In this document: positions 8,889 to 17,400 of the stretch, one piece after another | How the letters are laid out: the number at the start of each line of letters is the position of its first letter | How positions within the stretch are numbered: the first letter of the stretch is position 1 | NCBI GenBank assembly: GCA_017428285.1 | Contig: JAFRRE010000129.1 | Location: 1 to 64,000, forward strand | Reading direction: 5' to 3' | Length of the DNA: 64,000 nucleotides | DNA from: Bacteroidales bacterium | Lineage (GTDB): Bacteria; Bacteroidota; Bacteroidia; Bacteroidales; F082 | Position numbers and translations under genes: made by a program | The notes under the pieces: model-generated | What the model saw: the letters and a program-made list of their open reading frames with translations, nothing else | The model's database searches: none | Told to the model about the DNA's origin: nothing

Positions 8889-11800
8889 CTAGTTTTCCTG
8901 GTTCTTATGCCTGATAATAAGCGGCTGGTTCGTCTGCTTGGTTTTCTTCCTGAACAAATCGCGGAAAGTGGGGAACGACCTGCTGTAGGTAAGACCTATA
9001 CCCTGCGTGTAGGGTGCCCGCTTGTCGATGGCGAAGCTGTTGAAGTTGGTATTGTAGTTGGAATGGTTGTAGAAATGGGCTTGTAGTCGTCCGTCCTTGC
9101 TTAGTTTGTAATACAAGTCAAATTCGCCCACAATATTGGATGCACTACCCGCATTCGGATTGTTGCTCGACATCACGCCTACATTAGTCTCTATGGTCAG
9201 TCGGTTTTCGAAAAGCTCGGTGCGCAAGGCAACTTGGTATTCATCATACGAATCTGCGCCATAATGATAACTCACGCCAATATTCATATTTTGGGAGATA
9301 TCGAACTGATAATTCGACATGAACAAGTTGGACAGACTCACCGTCTGATAAGCCCCTGCCGAGCCTCCAGCGTATGCAAATTTGCCAAACACCAACAAGG
9401 AAAGAGCCTGGTTGGCCATCACGGTTTGGTTGGTCGTGTCCACAACAGAAAAGACGGTTTGTATGACATCTTCGCTGGCATTAGGCAACCTCAACCCAAA
9501 GGAGATCGTCGGGTTGAGCAAGGCATCCTTCAAGTGGATAAGACATTCGACGTTGACATTAGTGCTGGCCGAAGAAGTCGAGTCGACCTGCATCAGATCG
9601 GCTAAGGAAGCCTTGACAGAATACACACCCGTGGCATTGATGCGACCGTCGGTAGGTTTGCCCGTCCACGATATGGAGCCACCTTTCTTCAAAGTGAAGT
9701 TGCGAGACACTATGCCCATCAAGGAAAGCAGAAAACGTCCCGAAGTGATGGTGTACTTGCCATACATCGAAAGGGCTTCAGTAGTGGAGGTACCCAACTT
9801 CACATTACCGTCACCTTGGGCCTCAATGGTGCCAATATTGCCCGGGAGCATAATCTTCAACTTAGCGACATCAGTGGCGTCAATATCAAGGTCGATGGCA
9901 AAATTCTGCTTTTTCTGAGTTGTTTCCTCTTCCGGCATTTCTTCGATGGTGTCCGTAACCGGAGATACAAAGATGATGAAGTCATTGTCTTTCACCGTTG
10001 CGGCCGTGTTGAGAGGAATGGTGAGTGCAGTGCCATCCTGTGTTCGGGCCTTGATACCAAGGAAGATATCATCAAAGGGGCCTTTAATAGTTATCAAGCC
10101 ATCGGCAACCACAGCGCCATAGAAGGTGTCGTTATCCTTGCTAGTGGTAGCCATCGACAAGAAATCTCTCGGATACAGCTTCAAGTCGAGGTAAAAGTCC
10201 TTAAACCTGTCGTGCCTGATTTCGCCTTCCACACGAGCCTTGTTGCCCAACGTGTCGACCAAAACCATGCTCTCAAACGAAACACTCTCATTATTGATCA
10301 AAATCGATGGGCTAAAGGTGTAAAACGTATTCAGATAGTTAATCTTGCAGCCGCCACCGATAATGCTTATCTTTCCTTTGATGTCAGGCTGCTGCAACGA
10401 ACCATTGATGTCAATCATGCCGTTGCCATAGCCTTGCACCCGCGACACGAACTTATCCAAAACAGGATTCAAGGCAGATAACCGCAAGGAGTCCAAAACA
10501 GCTGTAAAGTCAAGGCTGTTTTCATCTCTTGCCGTATAATACGAGCCAAATGCATACAGCATCCGACGGTCATCGTTGTAGATGTTCGCTTCCAAATCAA
10601 CGGACTTGTCCTCGTTGTCCCACGAACTCTCAATTTCCGTATCGCCAATCAAGTCGCCGTTCAGCCCTAGTTGGTCTATCCTAAGGTCAGCCAAGACCAT
10701 GGGAGCGTCTTTCAAGCTACTGACCAAGGCATCGCCTGTGACAAAGCCATCGGAATTGATGCCCATACCCATAGTAAAGACATCAAAGTTGGAGAGGTCA
10801 AAGTCGCGTAACTGAACCGAAATCGTATCACCTTCATTCATAGGCACAAAGCCATCCAATCGCAGCGACTGCCGGTTATGGCTGAACATCAAATTGGAGA
10901 TGTTTACTTTCCCGCCAGTGATATCAATGAAATTGCTGGGCGACACAGTCCACAACGAGTCGTTGATGATGATTTCGGCGTTGCCGATATTGAAAATGCC
11001 TCCGTTCAGGTGAGGATGGAAGGTGGTCTCAATCAAAGCCTTGTTGTGGTCAAGTGTGTCATTATCATCCCATCTAACGCGAGTGGCTATGGTATCGTTG
11101 TCCATCTTAGTAAAAACCGACAAGTTGTCAAGACCAATGGATGTCGTGTCCGTTGCAGTGATGTTGGTCCAATAAACACCTCCTATCGAGAGCACACCAT
11201 AAAAGGCTTCAAGTCCATTGAAGTTCTTTAGCTCCACATTGTTGATGGCCAACTTTCCAAACTCCACGCATTTTGACCTTGCTGTAAGGTTGAGCTGCCT
11301 TGAACGCGATGTGAACGTTCCATTAACCGAGGTGTTTTTGGCAATCTTCAAATCAGGCATGAAAAGACGACTCAACGTTTGTGTGTCCTTCAAGAGAAGG
11401 CTGACGACAAAGTCTTGGTCGACATCATGGGTAAGGGCATACTTCTTAAATGCGTCACGATCCTTTTGGAATATCGGAAAATGCACAAACGAGTCTCCAA
11501 ATTCGTTGAAAACAGGAATGAGACTGGCAAAATTCATCTGGCCTGCCATCTCGAAATTGAAGAAGTCACAGGTAACGTTGATTTTGCGCTGCATGAGGTT
11601 GTCGTTGAGGATAGAAGCATCAAAGCTATCCATACTATAACTACCGCGTCCATCGCGATATACGGTGTTGTCAAGGTGGAGCTTGCCCTCAAGGTCATCA
11701 AGATTGAAACCTCTCAAATTGGCCTCGATGTTCGTACTGATTTCCGAAACGGAATCGTCTTTCATCAGCTCCAAAGCGGTCAAGTCGGCATGATCGATTA

Positions 11801-13349
11801 CCGCCTTAAAGTTGGCAATGGGATATTTCTTGTTGTTGAAGTCAACCAATCCGTTGAAGTCGAGGCCTAACACCTTGTCATCAACAGTGACAGCTCCCTT
11901 GAATCGGTTTTCCTTCAAATCGCCGTTGAGCACAATTTCATCGATGCGATGCCCCAACAGTTCAGCTTGATAAGCCTTTCCCTTCATCGTCAAGTCAACA
12001 TAGCCTTTTGCAGGAACCCTTGCAACAAAATCAGCATTTAAATCGAGACTGCCAACGTATTTTTGCGCATTGGCAATCAAGCCGGCATCCACATCTTCGG
12101 CATCTATGTAACCAGTGAACATGTTGTCGCCTTTTTCCGTCTTCTGGCGCGACACTTCAAGATCGACATTGCCAACGCCCGACACGAGATGGACTTCAGA
12201 ATTAAAATTGTTGTAGGATCCCTTGTATTGCAACGAGGCTCTACCCGTCTTCAGCGGGCGCAACGATTCGGGCAAAGGTATTGTCTTTGTGGAAGTCGGA
12301 ATATAGAAATTCGCTAAATCGTCGTACGTAAACTGCAACCGCTTGATGTTCATCTCATGTTCCCCATCAAAGAAGTCCAATGGATGCATGCTCAGACTGC
12401 CCTCAATGACTGTCGACTTGCCAAATTCCGCCTTAAAATCATCGACACTGAAATGCTTGATTGGTCCCGTAAACCGACCCTGAAAACGAAGGTTATCGGG
12501 CATCTTGTACATGACTTCTGAGAACACGCCGACATCGGACAATAAGATTTGAGTAGGACGTATCGTCGCGTCGAAAACGACCGAATCAACGAACCTGTTG
12601 ATATCGGCATAGTCGTTGTACAGCATGTGTACATCCGCATCAATGCGGGTATTGTTCAGCTCAGATTTCAATCCGTCAAGGTAAATACCCTTCGAACAGA
12701 CAACGGCATCGACCTCAAAACTCTTTATCTCCAATCCACTGATTTCCTTACCATTGAGAGCATTGATTCGGGCACTTATGGAATCGCCCAAAATAGAGAG
12801 ATTACGAGCCCTAAGATTGATGTCATCTACGGCAATATGAGAATAATCCATCAAATGGCGCTCTGTCTTATCCGGACGGTCCCTGTTTTGGTTCCAATAC
12901 ACAAAATCCAAATTCATCACCACGATCTTGTCGACAAAGATGCGAGCAGGTCCTTTGTCGGGGTCGACAGTGTCGGTTTTGAAAGCATCAACAAGAAAAG
13001 CGAAATTGAACTTCTCCTCATCCTCGTACTTGATTAGATTGGCTTTCGTGTCACGCAAACTCACACTTTCAAGATGGATATCTCCATTCAGCATATCGCC
13101 AAGGTCTAATTTCGTCCGCAACGAGCCAATATTAGCCAAATCATTGTCGTTCAAGTCTTTGACAATGACATCATCCAAATAGACAGTAAAATCGGGGGTA
13201 ATCAACAAGCGGCCTACCTTGATGTCGCCACCAGTTTTTTCCGATAGGTATCCACTCGCAAATCGAGCGGCAAACTTCTGGAAAACAGGATCTTGGATGG
13301 CAATAAAAAGGCTGGCTATGATGCCCAACAGCACCATAATCACAACCAA
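8889..13349 (-). CDS. TamB-like (DUF490) envelope biogenesis protein
   Basis: A protein of about 1486 residues with an N-terminal transmembrane anchor (VIMVLLGIIASLFIA), a very long beta-rich AsmA/TamB-type body and the conserved C-terminal TamB domain (repeated SLSNL, NIGVSYHYG and TIETNVGVM motifs, ending in a barrel-like GIGLTYSRSF strand). TamB-family proteins form a hydrophobic groove across the periplasm and help export lipids or outer-membrane proteins. No ATG begins the frame: the anchor is preceded in frame by a basic stretch (KSIKKKIIHSIL) reaching back to base 13376 with only ATT or TTG as candidate starts, next to a GGAGG. The coordinate given is the TTG at 13349. It is 53 bases from divergent tsaD and overlaps the helicase gene. 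Confidence 0.88.
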   Translation of the reverse strand: MVVIMVLLGIIASLFIAIQDPVFQKFAARFASGYLSEKTGGDIKVGRLLITPDFTVYLDDVIVKDLNDNDLANIGSLRTKLDLGDMLNGDIHLESVSLRDTKANLIKYEDEEKFNFAFLVDAFKTDTVDPDKGPARIFVDKIVVMNLDFVYWNQNRDRPDKTERHLMDYSHIAVDDINLRARNLSILGDSISARINALNGKEISGLEIKSFEVDAVVCSKGIYLDGLKSELNNTRIDADVHMLYNDYADINRFVDSVVFDATIRPTQILLSDVGVFSEVMYKMPDNLRFQGRFTGPIKHFSVDDFKAEFGKSTVIEGSLSMHPLDFFDGEHEMNIKRLQFTYDDLANFYIPTSTKTIPLPESLRPLKTGRASLQYKGSYNNFNSEVHLVSGVGNVDLEVSRQKTEKGDNMFTGYIDAEDVDAGLIANAQKYVGSLDLNADFVARVPAKGYVDLTMKGKAYQAELLGHRIDEIVLNGDLKENRFKGAVTVDDKVLGLDFNGLVDFNNKKYPIANFKAVIDHADLTALELMKDDSVSEISTNIEANLRGFNLDDLEGKLHLDNTVYRDGRGSYSMDSFDASILNDNLMQRKINVTCDFFNFEMAGQMNFASLIPVFNEFGDSFVHFPIFQKDRDAFKKYALTHDVDQDFVVSLLLKDTQTLSRLFMPDLKIAKNTSVNGTFTSRSRQLNLTARSKCVEFGKLAINNVELKNFNGLEAFYGVLSIGGVYWTNITATDTTSIGLDNLSVFTKMDNDTIATRVRWDDNDTLDHNKALIETTFHPHLNGGIFNIGNAEIIINDSLWTVSPSNFIDITGGKVNISNLMFSHNRQSLRLDGFVPMNEGDTISVQLRDFDLSNFDVFTMGMGINSDGFVTGDALVSSLKDAPMVLADLRIDQLGLNGDLIGDTEIESSWDNEDKSVDLEANIYNDDRRMLYAFGSYYTARDENSLDFTAVLDSLRLSALNPVLDKFVSRVQGYGNGMIDINGSLQQPDIKGKISIIGGGCKINYLNTFYTFSPSILINNESVSFESMVLVDTLGNKARVEGEIRHDRFKDFYLDLKLYPRDFLSMATTSKDNDTFYGAVVADGLITIKGPFDDIFLGIKARTQDGTALTIPLNTAATVKDNDFIIFVSPVTDTIEEMPEEETTQKKQNFAIDLDIDATDVAKLKIMLPGNIGTIEAQGDGNVKLGTSTTEALSMYGKYTITSGRFLLSLMGIVSRNFTLKKGGSISWTGKPTDGRINATGVYSVKASLADLMQVDSTSSASTNVNVECLIHLKDALLNPTISFGLRLPNASEDVIQTVFSVVDTTNQTVMANQALSLLVFGKFAYAGGSAGAYQTVSLSNLFMSNYQFDISQNMNIGVSYHYGADSYDEYQVALRTELFENRLTIETNVGVMSSNNPNAGSASNIVGEFDLYYKLSKDGRLQAHFYNHSNYNTNFNSFAIDKRAPYTQGIGLTYSRSFPTFRDLFRKKTKQTNQPLIIRHKNQEN

Positions 13350-13402
13350 AATGCTATGGATAATCTTTTTTTTAATACTTTTGACCCTCCAAATTGAGAC
13401 CC

Positions 13403-14425
13403 ATGAACGAATACATTTTAGGCATCGAATCTTCGTGCGACGACACCTCAGCCGCAGTGCTTCAAGGCACGCGTGTGCTCTCCAATGTCATTGCTAGTCA
13501 GAAGGTTCACGAGCAATACGGCGGTGTGGTTCCCGAACTCGCTTCGCGTGCCCACCAACAGAATATCATTCCCGTCATCGACACAGCCTTGAAGACTGCA
13601 AAAATAGAAAAAAATCAATTATCCGCCATCGCTTTTACGCGTGGCCCTGGTCTGTTAGGCTCATTGCTCGTAGGAACCTCGTTTGCCAAGGCTTTCGCAC
13701 AGACCTTGGACATCCCCATGGTTGAAATCGACCACATGAACGCACACATTTTGGTACATTTCGCCACCGATGAAACGCACACCGAGGTGCCCGACTTCCC
13801 GTTCCTCTGTCTCACCGTCTCGGGGGGACACACCCAAATCGTGGTCGTGAAAGACTATTTCGACATGGAAGTCATCGGCAAGACCATCGACGACGCGGCT
13901 GGCGAAGCCTTCGACAAGACCGCCAAGATCCTCGGCCTGCCCTACCCTGGCGGACCTGTCATCGACAAGCTGGCCAAGATAGGCAATCCTGATGCCTTCA
14001 CCTTTGCCAAGCCCCAAATTCCCGATTTGGACTACAGCTTCAGCGGACTGAAGACCAGTATCTTATACACCGTTCGCGACAATTTGAAGCTCAACCCGAA
14101 TTTCATAGAGGAAAACAAGGCCGACCTCTGCGCTTCGGTGCAAAAAACCATCATCGACATCCTAATGAACAAGTTGGTGAAAGCCAGCAAGCAGACGGGT
14201 ATCAAGACCGTGGCCATCGCCGGCGGCGTGAGCGCCAACAGCGGCTTGCACGATGCCATGCTCGCTTTGGGCGAAAAGTACCATTGGAAAGTGTTCATCC
14301 CACGCCTCTCCTATTCCACCGACAACGCCGCCATGGTTGCCGTAGCGGGTTATTTCAAGTTCTTGAAAGGCGAGTTTGCGAGCCAGGATCTGGTGCCGTA
14401 TGCGCGGCAGAGTTTGAAAGAATGA
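13403..14425 (+). CDS. tsaD: tRNA N6-adenosine threonylcarbamoyltransferase TsaD
   Basis: A 340-residue protein of the Kae1/TsaD/Qri7 family, which transfers the threonylcarbamoyl group to A37 of ANN-decoding tRNAs together with TsaB and TsaE. It begins NEYILGIESSCDDTSAAV and carries the metal-binding DHMNAH motif, FLCLTVSGGHTQIVVV, the AGEAFDKTAKILGLPYPGGP loop, FSGLKTS and AIAGGVSANSGL: all family signatures at the normal length. The ATG at 13403 matches the family start; the frame extends nine bases further to a TTG. Essential housekeeping gene, transcribed alone and divergently from the tamB-like gene. Confidence 0.97.
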   Translation: MNEYILGIESSCDDTSAAVLQGTRVLSNVIASQKVHEQYGGVVPELASRAHQQNIIPVIDTALKTAKIEKNQLSAIAFTRGPGLLGSLLVGTSFAKAFAQTLDIPMVEIDHMNAHILVHFATDETHTEVPDFPFLCLTVSGGHTQIVVVKDYFDMEVIGKTIDDAAGEAFDKTAKILGLPYPGGPVIDKLAKIGNPDAFTFAKPQIPDLDYSFSGLKTSILYTVRDNLKLNPNFIEENKADLCASVQKTIIDILMNKLVKASKQTGIKTVAIAGGVSANSGLHDAMLALGEKYHWKVFIPRLSYSTDNAAMVAVAGYFKFLKGEFASQDLVPYARQSLKE

Positions 14426-14462
14426 GTTTATAGGGCTACCAAGGTATGACAGCCCTATAAAC
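14426..14462. terminator. Inverted repeat between convergent genes
   Basis: GTTTATAGGGCT (14426-14437) and its exact complement AGCCCTATAAAC (14451-14462) with a 13-base loop lie directly between tsaD and the convergent C10 peptidase gene. No strong T-tract follows on either side, so this is a probable bidirectional stop or processing hairpin. Confidence 0.55.
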
Positions 14463-14467
14463 TGAAT

Positions 14468-17400
14468 TCATTCAACGACAATCTTCTGTGTCTTTACATT
14501 GTTGCCATTGACAAAGCGCAAGATATACACGCCCTTCGCCATTCCACTTGTGGGAATACTTTGAATGTGTCCGCCACGCGAAACAAGTACACGTCCCATT
14601 ACATCCACAATCTGCAACACGGAACCGGCTTCAGCCCCAATGATAACAATATTCCCATTACTGATAAAGGCAAAAGGTGCATCGTTGTCCGCGTCCCCGC
14701 AGACGGAAAACACCAGTTTGAACCGTGAAGCATAATCGCTCGTCTTTGCCTCAAAGGTGTAACTAGGCTCAACCAATAAGTCAACGTCATTACCTGTGAG
14801 GTTATCAATGAGATGGAGATAATTGAATTCCAGGCCGTCGGAGTTCACGTTGATGGTGTATTGCCCGTTCTTCGCTGCCTTGAAGTTGATAGGTTGCTCA
14901 TTGCCACTGCAAGGCACGATGGCACACTCACGATGTTTGCCTTGTGCATACACTTTTGATCTAGTCTCATTAAGATTGAATTTCTCCAAAGAGTGTCCCT
15001 CGTGGGTCTTCACGATAAGACGATCGATAAGCAGATTGTTTTCCGAAAGTTCCACACGAATGGATCCTTTAGGAGGCATATTTGTCATCTGCGGGTTGAA
15101 GGTGATGTAGGCACCATCGTCCGTAGCCTTCACAAAGAATCCTTCCGCAGGATGCAGTGGATTGTCCTCACTGATTTCGCTCACGATGAGGTCATCTTTA
15201 GTTTCGTTCATCCTGAAACAGCCTTCGGCCACATTGTTGGTGGCATACGTACTGACGTTGTACACAAACGGGTTGCCCACCAGATTGAAACCAAGAAATT
15301 CTGCTCCTTCCTCATAATAGAGCGGAACTGTTAACGTAGAGACACCACTCCTGAGTTCGCCAGGGAATTCCAGCACGATGTCCTCACTATTGGCATAAAG
15401 ATAACCTTTGCCCGGAACGAGGTCATAGTTACCGTCATCGCCCTCATAATTAATCCACTCCAATTCATGGCTTTGGTCAAAGTAGTAGAGGTCATACTCG
15501 TTGCTCAGCATATTAACCACGGAAGCAGGCGATGTAAAGCCCGCCAATGGTGAAGCAATGAGATACCAGCCGTTATTGTCATTGGTGTAAGGCAAAATGT
15601 TTTTCTGCACCGTACCCTGAGCGCCAAAATTGCCGTGCATTAACTGACCGCCATCTTCGATGACCAAGCCCGACACATCTGAATTGGTCAAAGTACCTGA
15701 AACGGTGAGGATTCTGCCATCGGGAATGGTCAGAGCCTTGTTTTCCGCAACAGTCAGCGAGAACACTTCGGCATCCTCGTCGAGTTCGCAGATGCCGTTG
15801 ATGAGGACTTCGTCGTCGGCTTGCGGGATGATGCTGCCCTCCCAGTTCGCGGCGTTCGACCAATACTCGTCCTCGTTGCCATGGAAGATGCGGAGGTTGG
15901 ACGGCTTCTTGGAAAAGACCAAGGTGTAAGTGGTCGTTTGCTGGACGGGGATGGTGTCCACAATGTGCAACTTGTTCTCATAAACAGGGTCGCCACCGTC
16001 AGGAATGGTGACAAAGGTCAGCCAGACATTGTTCAGCGGAATGACTTGGTTATCGTTGTTGCGGATGCAACTGACAATGTTGTATTGGTTCATTCCCGGG
16101 TCATCCGTCACGCCGTAGTTCCAGCCGACTCGTGAAGGCTCAACCGTAAGCGTTACGATGGTGTCCGATGGCGAAACCAAATGGTCGAAACTGATGTCGT
16201 CCACCACACCGACCGAGGTCCTTCCTCCATGCGAGAAGTAAATCGAATCGGGCGTGTCGTAGGCATCGGGGTTGTCGTTCACGAGGAAGTCGTTAATGCC
16301 GTCGTCGAGGTTGCCGTAGGCGTAAATCGGGTGGATGAGTTCGTGAATGTCGAGATGGCTGACAAGGCTCAAGTCGGAATTGCCGTAGCTGCTGTTGTGG
16401 ATGACATGCGCCTCGTAGGAAACGAAATGCCCGAGCAACGAACTGGTGAACAGCCACTCGCCTACTGCCGTTTGTCCGCTTCCGATATTGCCAAAGGGAA
16501 TCTCCATCAGTCCAAGTTGACGCGGACTGCCGTTGAACGAAGCACCATACATAGCAAAGTCAATGGCAAGGCCGCGATCATTATCAATAATTTGAGGTTC
16601 TGCCGTTTCCAGTGTTACATTCTTGGCCTCTCCTGCACCTTGATTGTGGATGATAACACCGAGTTCAGCGGGAACAGTGGGTTCAACAACATCCTCTGTT
16701 AAGGCATCATCGCCGAGAATGTCGCGTTGCATGAAGTAATCCACATACAGGTCTGGGCTGGGATTGACAGTGATGTCCACAGGATAAAGCGGATAGGTCA
16801 GTCCTTCTCCGGTGAAGGGGTCGATGAAACTGAAGGAGCCGCCAAAGGAATATACCACAGGCTGTGTGGGAGCGGCGTTCTTGGTAGGGATGAACTGCAC
16901 CAATGCCGTTCCGTTGGTCTGGGCTGCAAGGCTACCGTTGCCCGAAATGCTCGTGATTTGATCTAATGAAAGTGTGTTGATTTGGAACAGGTTCGTGCAG
17001 TCATTGCCCTGCTGGTCTTCAATCCTGAAATCGACCATGATGTCTTGCATAGGAATAGACTCGTGGCCGTTGAAGATTTGCAAAGTACCATTGAAAGCCT
17101 CACGGGTCATGGTCATCTTTTGGTTGAATTGGACGGTAACTTTTGCGCAAACTGATGATTGAATATTATCCACCTCTGCTGCCAGCAGTTCGTATGCATT
17201 ATCATACATGGCTTTCACATCATTGAAACCGTGTGCAATGGCATAATCGTAGGCTTCGTAGGCCTTGTTCATGGCTGCGGTATCATACTCGATGAAGGAG
17301 TCTGGATTGTAACCTTGTGGCAAATACCAAACAGAATATTGACCTTCATTCCAATACATTACAGAACGGTTGTAGCGTTCCACCAAATTGGTGATGTAAT

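Noticed and set aside
13380..13410. Alternative ATG start for the TamB-like gene overlapping the tsaD start region on the minus strand
   Set aside because: That ATG is in another frame and reaches a TAA right at the A8 tract.
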